This document shows positions 15,939 through 25,318 of a stretch of DNA of 44,417 nt, piece after piece (position 1 is the stretch's first letter; each line of letters opens with the position of its first letter). Source of the DNA: Deltaproteobacteria bacterium (GTDB taxonomy: Bacteria; Desulfobacterota; GWC2-55-46; UBA9637; GWC2-42-11). Location of the stretch: assembly GCA_016223005.1 (NCBI GenBank), contig JACRPW010000041.1, positions 1 to 44,417 on the forward strand, written 5' to 3'. Under the pieces are notes generated by a model that saw only the letters and a list, made by a program, of their open reading frames with translations, was not told the origin of the DNA and made no database searches. A program made the position numbers and the translations under genes.

Positions 15939-17435
15939 ATGAAGATATTCATTATAGAAAAATCTAAATCAAGGGTCTTCTTATTTCTCATACTCTTATC
16001 TGTCTTTTTACCTAGTAATGAGACCGTGTTTGCATATCAGAATGTCCCTGCTGCAGTTAACCTTGAAAGTGAAGTTGGCGGCAGCGCACTTTCACCTGAA
16101 GAGGTTGTTCAAAGGGTCAGGAACGCAGGACTGAAGGTCGCAATATTTGCAGATAAAGATACAAATAAGGTTGAATACGGGTTGTTCCCTTTAAGAAATT
16201 TGATAAAAAAGGCAGAGGAAAGAGAGTCTATTACCCGCTATGGTGCGCAGCAGTATATAAATCGTATAGAAAATATTGCCAGCCAAAATCCTGACATGGT
16301 TATACTGCATGGAGCGGAGACAGTGCCATTTTATTATTGGGAGGGTTCTGTATTCTCTGGACTTACGATAAAAAATTTTCATAAAAATATCCTTGTCTTT
16401 GGGTTAGAAAAGGCTGAAGACTATGAGAACCTGCCTTCTGTCTCTCATAAAAAATCATTTGAATTTTCAATAAACTGCCTTATTAGTTTATGGCCAATAA
16501 TTGTTATTGTGCTTGGTTTTCTGGCATTCTCCTATAAAAAAAGGTGTAGTTACTCTTACTTAGTTACCTCTTCTGGAGCAGGAGGTGAAATAAAGTTCTA
16601 TAAACCGCCTAAACTTAAGTGGCTTGGTGTTCTTTTAATGGTGGGAGGCATTGTATTTTTAGTAAATAATTATCCATTTTGCAACCATAAGTTTGACCAA
16701 TAACATGGAGATAAAGGTGCTCTGCCCTATCAGAAATTGATTGATTATGTAAATGCAAAAGGGGGGCTTGCATTCTGGTCATCGCCTGATGTGGATTCTG
16801 CAACTTATAAATATGGCCCTGTAACATTTGATACCAGACCATACTATGATGACCTTTTGAATACTGCAGGATATACTGGTTTTGCCGTGTTTGCAGAAGG
16901 GATGAAGCATACAGGTATACCCGGAGGGATATGGGATAAGGTGTTACTAGAATATGTGAATGGTAAAAGAGAAAAACCTGTTTGGGCAATAGGGGAACTT
17001 GATTATGAAGAAGGGGACTGGATGGGTGAAACCCAGACTATAATGCTTGTTAATCAGATGACAAAAACTGATATTCTGGATGCCTTACGAAAAGGTCGGA
17101 TGTATGCAGTTATAGGCCCTTCAGAAAAACCAAAGCCTGTGCTTGAAATGTTTAATATATGGGACAGCGCCAATAATAAGTGGGTGGAAATGGGTGAAAG
17201 TGCTAGAGCAGATAAAGTTACCAAATTAAGAATAAGGCTCACAATACCAGCGGGACAGGATGAACTGCTTAAAATCATTAGAGAGGGTGAGGTAGTAAAG
17301 GAGTTTAATTTGAAGACTGGGGTATTTGATGAAACCATAGAGATTGCTAACCATAAATCAAGTGGTATGACATACTATAGAATTGACTTAAGTTCTCGCC
17401 TTATCTCAAATCCTATCTTTATTATCTTGACATAA
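15939..17435 (+). pseudogene. PHP-like membrane-anchored protein split by an in-frame TAA
   Basis: One continuous reading frame of 498 codons interrupted by a single TAA at 16701-16703. The first part (254 codons) has a signal sequence (FLFLILLSVFLPSNETVFA), a PHP-type segment ALSPEEVVQRVRNAGLKVAIF, HGAETVPFYY near 127-136, and two membrane segments around residues 183-202 and 227-244. After the stop, without a frame change, comes HGDKGALPYQKLIDYVNAKGG, then a second half with HTGIPGGIWDKVL and a beta-rich C-terminal domain. Intact relatives would be CehA/McbA-type metallophosphoesterases. The first metal site HxHS appears as NLES here, and KD replaces a usual HD, so catalytic ability is doubtful. 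It lies just upstream of the PilZ/export module. Confidence 0.75.
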
Positions 17436-17493
17436 AATACTAATTTGTAGTAATTAACTTATAAATTTTAACATTGAAAATCTTGGAGTAACT

Positions 17494-18039
17494 ATGGAAG
17501 TAGTGCATTTAAAAGACAGGCGGATACATACCAGAATCAGTAATGATGAAATTATAGTTTACTACAAAGTAGATGATGCGCAGCAAAAAGATAATGGAGA
17601 TGTAAGCAGGTTTTTGAAGGAGAAGGTATTTGGCGCAAAGATGTCAGAGATTTCCAAGATTTTAAGCGATAAAGGGGAGACATCTTATATTGAGATAATG
17701 GAATCTAAAATAGATAGACTGATTCGTCTGCTCACTGTGTTTGCCAACCCATCAATGGGGAAAGGGGATTTGACTGCTATTAACATTAGTGCATCGGGTG
17801 TTAGATTCCGTGCAAGACATCCTTTTTCTCAAGGGGATGAAATTGAGGCCCTTTTGGTAATTTTACCGCTATTTTATTTAATTGAATGCAGATGCAAGGT
17901 AGTATGGTCTATGAAGTACAGTAATGATTATGGGGACTACTATGAAGTTGCAACTAAATATTGCAATATAAATGAGAGCGATGAGAAGAATATTTTAAAT
18001 TATGTGAAGGTTTGTATTGAAAATAGTGTTTCACAATAA
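17494..18039 (+). CDS. PilZ-domain cyclic di-GMP receptor-like protein
   Basis: A 181-residue protein. RRIHTR near residues 9-14 gives an RxxxR motif, and NISASG at 97-102 gives the [D/N]xSxxG half of the PilZ ligand site, followed by RFRARHPFSQGDEIEALLVILP and CKVVWS, the typical barrel strands. About 80 charged, helix-prone residues separate the two motifs, which is unlike compact PilZ domains and resembles oligomerising variants. The family binds cyclic di-GMP. Position 18 bases before the ExeA-like ATPase and upstream of the exporter suggests that it makes polysaccharide output depend on the second messenger. Confidence 0.78.
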   Translation: MEVVHLKDRRIHTRISNDEIIVYYKVDDAQQKDNGDVSRFLKEKVFGAKMSEISKILSDKGETSYIEIMESKIDRLIRLLTVFANPSMGKGDLTAINISASGVRFRARHPFSQGDEIEALLVILPLFYLIECRCKVVWSMKYSNDYGDYYEVATKYCNINESDEKNILNYVKVCIENSVSQ

Positions 18040-18057
18040 ATAAAAAAGGGGGAGACT

Positions 18058-18861
18058 ATGTACGAGGCATATTGGGGACTCAGGAATCTTCCGTTTCAGA
18101 TACTTCCTGATACAGGCTTATATTATCCAACAAAGATGCATGATGATGCTGTAAAGAGGGTTTTATATGCCATAAAGACTTTGAAGGGCTCGTTTCTTCT
18201 TACAGGCGATATAGGTGCTGGGAAGACAACTGTTGTAAACATGGTTATGGAAAAATTGTTTAAGGATAAAGATAAATATGAAGTGGCACTCATTAATCAC
18301 CCTACAATAGATTGCCTAAGTTTTATGAAAGAGGTATTGCTGCAATTTGGCATCAAAGGTGATATGTCAGAGAAGGCGGATATGATACATGCATTTCACG
18401 AATGGCTTGTTTCTACATATACCAGAGGCAGACATGCGGTACTGATTATAGATGAAGCCCATTTAATAAAGGATATGGATATATTGGAAGAACTCAGACT
18501 TTTTTCTGATTTTAGTATCAACAACCGTCCGCTTTTGACATTGATGCTAGTTGGACAATCAGAGATTAGAAAGACAATTCAGTATAATGGACCACTTGAG
18601 TCAAGGATTGCCATTAAATATCATCTAATGCCATTGAATATGGAAGACAAGGAATATATAAGACATAGGTTGGAGGCGGTTGGAGGAGAGCTCGGGATAT
18701 TTACAACTGATGCGGTTGTGGACATATATAAATTTTCCGGTGGACTGCCAAGGGAGATAAATAAGATATGCGATATGAGTCTTTTTGAGGCATGTTCCGT
18801 GCAGAAAAAATCTGTAGATACAGAGATTGTTAAGAAGGTAGGCAGTGAAGATTTTATATAA
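18058..18861 (+). CDS. ExeA/GspA-like AAA ATPase of polysaccharide loci
   Basis: A 267-residue P-loop ATPase. It opens MYEAYWGLRNLPFQILPD, the hallmark of the ExeA-type group. Walker A GDIGAGKTT starts at residue 50, Walker B HAVLIIDEAH has Asp132-Glu133, and sensor-like residues follow (LMLVGQSEIR). The C-terminal helical part IYKFSGGLPREINKICD completes the AAA module. Unlike secretion ExeA there is no C-terminal peptidoglycan-binding extension. Its neighbours match the ATPase found in exosortase-type EPS loci, but no exosortase is present in the window. GGGGGAGAC precedes the ATG. Possible job: energising or positioning the OmpA-bearing exporter. Confidence 0.85.
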   Translation: MYEAYWGLRNLPFQILPDTGLYYPTKMHDDAVKRVLYAIKTLKGSFLLTGDIGAGKTTVVNMVMEKLFKDKDKYEVALINHPTIDCLSFMKEVLLQFGIKGDMSEKADMIHAFHEWLVSTYTRGRHAVLIIDEAHLIKDMDILEELRLFSDFSINNRPLLTLMLVGQSEIRKTIQYNGPLESRIAIKYHLMPLNMEDKEYIRHRLEAVGGELGIFTTDAVVDIYKFSGGLPREINKICDMSLFEACSVQKKSVDTEIVKKVGSEDFI

Positions 18862-18866
18862 TCTTT

Positions 18867-20297
18867 ATGAGAGTGACTGATATAATAAAGAAATTATCTA
18901 CTGCATATGCTTTAGAAAAAATACCGCCACATACAGCAAATGATATACAGACTCCTGACGAAGATGTTGTGTCTAAAAAAACAGAAGAGAGCCAGATTCC
19001 TTCCAATAACGAAGTCGTCTCTATTGTAAGTGATGTAAACAAAGATACAAAATCCATTAAGGAAGATAATGCCATCCGTGATGATATTGTATTTGACGAC
19101 ATTACTTCTGAAGAATCTAATGATATACTGATTCCTTCCGATAACAAAACCAATCTAATTTTTGACAAAGATTCAAAACTGCTTAAAGAGGATAATGCCA
19201 GCCATGACGATATCGATATTGTATTTGATGACATTATATATAAGGAACTAAAGGATGTTCAGATTCCTTCCAATAAAACAGATAACATCAGTTTTTCCAA
19301 TGCATATTTAGTGAGAGAAGAAAACTCTCAAAAAAAAAATGGTTATGAGACCCTAAATGCTGTAAAGACATCTTTTTTGACTACAGAGTTTCCTTTTAAA
19401 CTGGCGGATATTAGTATAATGTATGAGGGGGAGAATTATTTTATAATGTGGAGAGAACTAAATAATTTCATGATTCAACTTACAGAGGGCAAGAAACCTG
19501 ACCCATCCGTGGTAATCAAAACTGCCAATGTAATTGTAAATCTGCTTGTTGATGATAATAATGAACTTATTAGAGCATTGTTTGTAGAAAAGAAGTCAGA
19601 GGATATTACATCACAACTAATAAATGTAGCCATAATTACAGCAAAGATTGGGACAAGATTGGGATATAGAGATTCTCAATTAAAAGACCTTGTAACATGT
19701 GCCTTACTGCATGATGTTGGAATGCTCAAGGTGCCTGAAAAGGTTAGAAGGAAAAGAGATAAATTAACTGAAGAAGAGTTTGAGGAAATCAAGAAACATC
19801 CTCAATATTCATACGATATGTTGAATGAACTGACTGGACTGCCTTCTATTGTTGCAGAGGTTGTATATCAGGAACAGGAGAGGGAAGATGGCTCAGGGTA
19901 TCCTCTGGGGTTAAGAGGGGACAGCATTCATGAATATGCCAAAATAATAGGATTGTCAGCAATATACGCTTCAATGATACAGCCGAGGCCTCAAAGGGGA
20001 AGAAAATTTCCATTTGATGTTATAAAAGAGATTATAGGAAAGTGCAAAGGACAATTTCCTGAATGCATAATAAAGGCGATTATTGATGAACTTTCTGTGT
20101 TTCCTATTGGTATCTATGTGACCCTTAATACAGGTGAGGTTGGAAGGGTTATAAAGACAAATAAACTTGCGCCCATGAGGCCTGTAATAGAAGTGGTCAG
20201 AGATTTTCACGGTAAAAAACTTAAGGAACCAAAGCGGTATGACCTTACAAAGGAACGTGTATTACAGGTAAAAGATACGCTTTATGAAGTCATATAA
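18867..20297 (+). CDS. Degenerate HD-GYP-like protein with N-terminal acidic repeats
   Basis: A 476-residue protein. The N-terminal about 150 residues are acidic, low-complexity and repetitive: IPSN/IPSD plus a KEDNA-x-x-DDIVFDDI unit appears two to three times. The C-terminal half is HD-GYP-like: LLHDVGMLKVP (His282-Asp283), KKHPQYSYDML, EREDGSGYPLGLRG near 338-351 and an IQPRPQR end of core. Canonical HD-GYP enzymes hydrolyse cyclic di-GMP, but here the expected HHE is QEQERED, and the upstream metal-ligating His is not evident. Hence it is probably a non-catalytic sensor or partner protein. The start is the ATG at 18867. The stop lies 19 bases before the exporter ATG. Confidence 0.8.
   Translation: MRVTDIIKKLSTAYALEKIPPHTANDIQTPDEDVVSKKTEESQIPSNNEVVSIVSDVNKDTKSIKEDNAIRDDIVFDDITSEESNDILIPSDNKTNLIFDKDSKLLKEDNASHDDIDIVFDDIIYKELKDVQIPSNKTDNISFSNAYLVREENSQKKNGYETLNAVKTSFLTTEFPFKLADISIMYEGENYFIMWRELNNFMIQLTEGKKPDPSVVIKTANVIVNLLVDDNNELIRALFVEKKSEDITSQLINVAIITAKIGTRLGYRDSQLKDLVTCALLHDVGMLKVPEKVRRKRDKLTEEEFEEIKKHPQYSYDMLNELTGLPSIVAEVVYQEQEREDGSGYPLGLRGDSIHEYAKIIGLSAIYASMIQPRPQRGRKFPFDVIKEIIGKCKGQFPECIIKAIIDELSVFPIGIYVTLNTGEVGRVIKTNKLAPMRPVIEVVRDFHGKKLKEPKRYDLTKERVLQVKDTLYEVI
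18990..19320 (+). repeat. Imperfect in-gene repeats encoding acidic IPSN/KEDNA units
   Basis: Inside the HD-GYP-like gene, translated units beginning near IPSNN, IPSDN and IPSNK recur about every 43-50 codons, two of them followed by KEDNA-xx-DDI-VFDDI. DNA spellings differ between copies (for example gatgatattgtatttgacg and gatatcgatattgtatttga), so the repetition is old. The predicted product is disordered and strongly acidic, a possible linker or docking tail. Confidence 0.7.
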
Positions 20298-20316
20298 ATT
20301 AAGAGGGGGTATCCCT

Positions 20317-23190
20317 ATGTTTGCAATATTCAATATTACAACAGCTGTTTTTATAAGCATCCTTTTTCTGACTGGATGTAGCGGACCTCAGCCATTATCC
20401 ATGGTTGGACATGGGGTGGAGCAGATAAAATCAGAAACTGTGTGGTCAAGGGATTTTGGTCCAGAACGGTCAGGGCATTTTAGGGCATTGGCAATAGCTG
20501 ATTTTAATAACGATGGTAAACTTGATATTGTTGGAGGAAGTTATGAACCTGGTGCAATATTCCTCTGGTATGGCGATGGGCTTGGTTATTGGGAAAGGAT
20601 TCAAAGGTTTAAAATAAAGGCTGATGTCCGTTACTTAACAGTTGGTGATGTAAACAATGACGGTTGGCTAGATATTGTATCATCCAGCCGCGGCGATACA
20701 AAGGGGATAGGGGTATGGATAAACGAAAACGGTGTTTTCAGAGAAGGGCAGAGGATTAGTGAAAAAGAATTGTATGAGGGTATGAAACTGGTTGATATCA
20801 ATAATGATGGGAAATTGGATGTTATATCTGCAAACAGTTCAGATGTAAGTATTGGAGGTATTCAGGTATGGCTGGGTGTGGGTGATGGAACTTTTATTAC
20901 AGAAACTGGACCAACCCGTAAGGGTATATATTTTGATGTTGCTGTTGGTGACATCAATAATGATGGAAAACTTGATATAGTGGGAGCCGGATGGGGGCAG
21001 GCTGATGGTGCAATAAGGACATGGCTGGGAAATGGAGATGGAACATGGTCCTCTGCACAGATGGTAGATAAAGGCTCATTCTGGGGTATTGATACTGCAG
21101 ATGTGAATAATGACGGCAATCTTGATATTGTAGGTGCCTCTAATTTTGAAGGTGTGACAATATATTACGGTGATGGGAAAGGTGGTTTCCCTACAAAAGA
21201 AAAGTTGGCAGAAACAGGCAGTTTCTGGAGGGCAAGGGTAGTGGATTTGAACAAGGATGGTCTCATGGATATAATTGCCTCATCAAATGATGGACATGGA
21301 TTGGTTGTGTGGTATCAACATAGGATAGATAAAAAATATATGGAGAAAAAAGATAGCAGTGGCTGCAATTGCACCATAGAATGGATAGCAAAGAATGAAG
21401 GTCTGCCTGTTGAAGGATTTTATTTTGACATAGCAATTGCAGACTTTAACCTTGATGGCAGGGCAGACCTTGCTGCATCCACCCATGGCGAGGGTATAAA
21501 GGTCTGGTTTAGATCACCTGGGGAACCTGCAAAGATTAAGAAAGAGATAGTTAAGGAAAAGGAGATTATTGAAAAACCTGTTGAAAAGATAGTTGAAAGG
21601 GAAAAGATTGTTGAGAAACTTACTGTGCCTGTATTTTATACCGCTGTTTTCTTTGATACAGGAAAGGCGGAGATAAGGCCTGAATCTAAAGTTATATTGA
21701 GTAGTGTTGCGGAGTTCTTGAAAAGGGTCACAGGGACGATTGTAAAACTGGAGGGATATGCTGACCCAAGGAGAATAATGAGTAAGGAATTTCCGGATAA
21801 TCAGGTTCTTTCAGAGGTACGGGTAAAGAAGGTGAATGAGTACCTGATAAATGCTGGCATTCCCATAGATAGAATGGAAGTCAGGGGTTTTGGAGACAGC
21901 AACATTAAGTATAAAGGCGATGACCCGAATTCTATGCAGATGAATAGAAGGGTGGATATTACAATAATTTACAAGAGTGCCTTAATGGAAAAGGAAGGGA
22001 TGAAAAATGACCTTCCCGATAAAGAAAAAAAAGGCATGGATAATAAAGAAATAGATAAAAAGGAAATATCGCCTTACAAGAAGGTGTCAACTGAGGGATT
22101 AGAAATCAGCGCGCCCAAAACAAAAGAACTGGTGTCTAAAGACCCGTTTGCAGAGACAAAGGATGTTATACCTGTTACAGAATACAAGGTATTTAAAATG
22201 ATTAAGAATGTCCCTGAGTATAGGATTGGAATAGGTGATACTTTAGAGATTACCTTGTGGGAGGGGATAAAGGAAACTCATTATAGAGTTATTGTCTCAC
22301 CACAAGGAACCATATCATTTTCATATGTAATAGGTTTCAATACAGTAGGATTTACGCAGACAGAGTTGGAAGGGGAATTTATAAAACTTTTGCAGGAATA
22401 TGTTAAGAAACCTATTATAAAGGTAGAAGTTCCTGAGAAAGTGGCACATACTCTTTCTATATTTGGTGCAGTAAGAGACCTCCCCAGACAACCAACAGGG
22501 CCGGGGACATATACTATGTATGGCAGAGAAAGGATAACACAGTTTTTATCAAGGGCAGGTGGGCATTTGCCAATTGCTGACCTCACCCGTGTCCAATTGA
22601 CAAGGGGGGGAAAGACATATTTTCTAAATTTATTTGATGTCCTGTTTAAGGCGGATTATAGACAGGATGTATTTGTAGATGATGGAGATGTAATCTTTAT
22701 TCCTGCTAAGACAGAGATTAAGAATAAGGTTTTTGTCTTTGGTGAGGTGAAAGCTCCAGGGTTATTTCAATACGATGTAGGTATTTCACTTTTTGAGTCT
22801 ATTATTCGGGCAGGCGGTCCCACATTTTATGGTAAGATAGAAGATGTTGTTATAATCAGAGGCGATGAGACCAAGCCAGAAGCCATTAAGTCAAACCTTA
22901 AAGATATTTATGAGAGAGGAGATTTTAGACAGAACATTGCACTTCAGAATAATGATATAGTCTATGTGTCTAAAAATACGGTGGGGAATATTGCTAATTT
23001 TATAAGAAATATAACACCTATATTGGGAATATTACGCTTTCCTATGGATTTGTATGGAGCTACTGCAGTTCCTAGAATAGACGGATTTCCTCTAATAAGA
23101 GAGGCAGCGCCTACACCTACCACTGTAATAACAACTACACCTACAGCCCCTCCACTTGGTGAAGGTGAGAGATGGGGCGAAAGTAGGTAA
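20317..23190 (+). CDS. Lipoprotein fusion: FG-GAP/VCBS propeller, OmpA domain, Wza-type exporter
   Basis: A 957-residue outer-membrane lipoprotein. The ATG at 20317 is chosen over 20284 because AGAGGGGG lies 8 bases upstream and the protein then starts MFAIFNITTAVFISILFL with lipobox LTGC (Cys21). Residues about 50-390 carry seven Ca-binding-like DxNxDGxxD repeats, a predicted seven-blade propeller. A charged linker rich in KEIVEK follows (about 405-435), then an OmpA-type peptidoglycan-binding domain at about 440-550 (FFDTGKAEIRPES, LEGYADPR, MNRRVDITI). Poly_export starts near 635 (YRIGIGDTLEITLWEG), followed by two SLBB-type domains near 710-890. This equals Wza plus wall anchoring plus an exposed or periplasmic propeller. 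It is followed 15 bases later by the Wzc-like gene. Confidence 0.88.
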   Translation: MFAIFNITTAVFISILFLTGCSGPQPLSMVGHGVEQIKSETVWSRDFGPERSGHFRALAIADFNNDGKLDIVGGSYEPGAIFLWYGDGLGYWERIQRFKIKADVRYLTVGDVNNDGWLDIVSSSRGDTKGIGVWINENGVFREGQRISEKELYEGMKLVDINNDGKLDVISANSSDVSIGGIQVWLGVGDGTFITETGPTRKGIYFDVAVGDINNDGKLDIVGAGWGQADGAIRTWLGNGDGTWSSAQMVDKGSFWGIDTADVNNDGNLDIVGASNFEGVTIYYGDGKGGFPTKEKLAETGSFWRARVVDLNKDGLMDIIASSNDGHGLVVWYQHRIDKKYMEKKDSSGCNCTIEWIAKNEGLPVEGFYFDIAIADFNLDGRADLAASTHGEGIKVWFRSPGEPAKIKKEIVKEKEIIEKPVEKIVEREKIVEKLTVPVFYTAVFFDTGKAEIRPESKVILSSVAEFLKRVTGTIVKLEGYADPRRIMSKEFPDNQVLSEVRVKKVNEYLINAGIPIDRMEVRGFGDSNIKYKGDDPNSMQMNRRVDITIIYKSALMEKEGMKNDLPDKEKKGMDNKEIDKKEISPYKKVSTEGLEISAPKTKELVSKDPFAETKDVIPVTEYKVFKMIKNVPEYRIGIGDTLEITLWEGIKETHYRVIVSPQGTISFSYVIGFNTVGFTQTELEGEFIKLLQEYVKKPIIKVEVPEKVAHTLSIFGAVRDLPRQPTGPGTYTMYGRERITQFLSRAGGHLPIADLTRVQLTRGGKTYFLNLFDVLFKADYRQDVFVDDGDVIFIPAKTEIKNKVFVFGEVKAPGLFQYDVGISLFESIIRAGGPTFYGKIEDVVIIRGDETKPEAIKSNLKDIYERGDFRQNIALQNNDIVYVSKNTVGNIANFIRNITPILGILRFPMDLYGATAVPRIDGFPLIREAAPTPTTVITTTPTAPPLGEGERWGESR

Positions 23191-23205
23191 GGAAGTATAA
23201 ATAGA

Positions 23206-25299
23206 ATGGCAGAATATACCATTAAAGATGCAGTAGATATATTTAAGAGAAGAAAAAGGACCGTGCTAATAACGAGTGTAGTATTTATTCTGCTCTCAGT
23301 TAGTATTGTCGTATATTCTATGCCAGAATCCATTTATGAGGCGGAAACTGCAATAAAGATTGAAAAGGTTACAACACTTGGGGAATTACTTTTAGGCAGG
23401 GTTACGGTGGGTGACTATATGGCAACAGCAGAGGCAATGATAAAGGGTTATGATATTCTTTACTCTGTGGCAAAGAAGGTGGGGTTGGTTCCCTTGGATG
23501 TAAAAAAAGAAAAGGCATTAGCCACACCAAAATATATTGGAATTATAAAAGAGATGGAAGAAAGGATAACTGTTGAGAAAGGAAGAGGGAATATCCTATT
23601 GATTAAGGTGCGGCATACAAACAGGCTTATGGCAAAAAATATTGCTAACACTGTCGCTGAAACCTATAAAGAAATGGTATTCTATGAAAGAAACAAAAAT
23701 ATATTGGAACTGGAGAATCTTGTAGGAGTAAAATTGTCTGAGTCTGAATTAAAATTACAAAAGTCCAGAGAGGCTCTAAAATTATTTAGAGAAAAACTGG
23801 AATTTATAACTGTTTTGGATGAACAGAAGTTTATTATTGATGCCTATGCTGTAAAACAAAAGAAACTGGAGGAATTAAGGATAATTCATGTTTTTTTGCA
23901 GGAAAAAGTAAAGGCACTAAGTAGCGGAAAGCATTTAGAAGAAGAGGTAAGTAAGCTGGCTTTTATACCAGGTGGTTTGGGGGAATCTATTGCTACGTTA
24001 AATTCCAGATTAAATGGTTTTAAATTAAGAGAAAATGAACTACTGCTTTATTATACTGAGGGGCATCCGGAGATAGCATATATAAGGGAACAGAAGAATG
24101 CAGTGATAAAACAGATGATGCAGGATATTAGTATGCGTGAGAAACAGATAGCGGATGAAATCAAACTACTGGAAAATGATACTAATGCCCTCCAAATAAG
24201 AATGAAAATTATACCAGATGTCGCATTAAAATATAGTGTATTAGAAAAGGATGTTGCGGTAAACGAGGAACTATACAATAAGATAGTTGCATTGCATCAG
24301 GATGCAGCTGTAAAGAAGACAGAGGTGTCCGAGGAGGTTACAGTAGCCAAGTATGCAGTAGAACCATCTATCCCTGTTAATCGTGTGACATTTATAGGTA
24401 ATATTATTATAAGTTCGTTCCTTGCGATAGTTTTTGGATTTGTCGGCGGCTTTATCCATGAGGCATTTGACACAATTCCTCATCAGACAGCAAGTCTTGC
24501 AGAACTCTTAGGCATTCCAATACTCTCTGTCATTTCTGATTGGCATACATCTAATATATTTAATCTTGTTGGCACAAGATACCCTGACACCTCTGAACAG
24601 GATATAATGAGATACATGTCGTTGCCTGCACATTTTATATCTGATTCAGCAATCTCTGAACAGTACAAGACAGTAGTTCCAAATATCTTAATGATTTCAA
24701 AGGAAAAGGATATAAAGGTGGTTGCTATTCTTCATGGTATTCAGGGGGAGGGGGCAACTGCATATGCTGCAAATCTTGCTATTTCAATCAGTCAGACCGG
24801 CAGTTCTGTGGTGCTGATTGATGCCAATTTTAAAAGTCCAGGTGTCCATAAATTGTTTGGTATAAAAAGGCAGCCTGGATTTACAGATGTCCTCATGGGT
24901 AATTACGAGTGGGATACAGCAGTAATGCGGATAACAGATCTGATGTTGGGTGAAATAAAACCTCAGCATCTTTTATCTCCTCTTGGACTTGACAATCTTT
25001 ATATACTTACAAATGGGGAAAGAATAGAAAATCCATCTACCTTTATAAATTCTGAAAGGATGGATAAGACAATAGAGGCATTAAAAAACTTTTTTGACTT
25101 TGTTATCATAGACACATCACCCATCTTAACCGATTCCGAAGCATCTATGCTTATCAGCAAGGTAGATGCTGCAATAGTATTAACGGAATTTGAAAGGCTG
25201 TCAAGAAGGGCATTATTGAAAATGAGGTCTCAACTTGAAAATATGAGGGTAAAATTAATAGGATTGGTAGTTAATAAAACTAAAAAGATAGAGTTATAA
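23206..25299 (+). CDS. Wzc/GumC-like chain-length co-polymerase with degenerate BY-kinase domain
   Basis: A 697-residue polysaccharide co-polymerase. Wzz domain: transmembrane segment near 18-38 (VLITSVVFILLSVSIVVY), long periplasmic coiled coil around 150-380, second membrane segment near 395-415. The C-terminal half is a BY-kinase/ParA-like fold: Walker A position GIQGEGATA at 511-519, A' VVLIDANFKSPG near 538, Walker B FDFVIIDTSPIL near 630. The invariant Walker A lysine is replaced by Ala517 and the tyrosine-rich C-terminal cluster is missing (end KTKKIEL). The partner exporter is the upstream fusion lipoprotein. It should set chain length and link to the outer-membrane pore, probably without autokinase control. 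Confidence 0.88.
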   Translation: MAEYTIKDAVDIFKRRKRTVLITSVVFILLSVSIVVYSMPESIYEAETAIKIEKVTTLGELLLGRVTVGDYMATAEAMIKGYDILYSVAKKVGLVPLDVKKEKALATPKYIGIIKEMEERITVEKGRGNILLIKVRHTNRLMAKNIANTVAETYKEMVFYERNKNILELENLVGVKLSESELKLQKSREALKLFREKLEFITVLDEQKFIIDAYAVKQKKLEELRIIHVFLQEKVKALSSGKHLEEEVSKLAFIPGGLGESIATLNSRLNGFKLRENELLLYYTEGHPEIAYIREQKNAVIKQMMQDISMREKQIADEIKLLENDTNALQIRMKIIPDVALKYSVLEKDVAVNEELYNKIVALHQDAAVKKTEVSEEVTVAKYAVEPSIPVNRVTFIGNIIISSFLAIVFGFVGGFIHEAFDTIPHQTASLAELLGIPILSVISDWHTSNIFNLVGTRYPDTSEQDIMRYMSLPAHFISDSAISEQYKTVVPNILMISKEKDIKVVAILHGIQGEGATAYAANLAISISQTGSSVVLIDANFKSPGVHKLFGIKRQPGFTDVLMGNYEWDTAVMRITDLMLGEIKPQHLLSPLGLDNLYILTNGERIENPSTFINSERMDKTIEALKNFFDFVIIDTSPILTDSEASMLISKVDAAIVLTEFERLSRRALLKMRSQLENMRVKLIGLVVNKTKKIEL

Positions 25300-25318
25300 G
25301 TTGTAAGTATTGTGAAAT

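Noticed and set aside
18854-19234. 126-codon - strand frame rich in Ser opposite the HD-like gene
   Set aside because: It is the mirror of the acidic repeat region (Asp/Glu-rich codons read in reverse give Ser/Leu-rich sequence).
22962-23333. 123-codon - strand frame across the exporter/Wzc boundary
   Set aside because: Hydrophobic and low-complexity with no family likeness, and it crosses two well-supported + strand genes.
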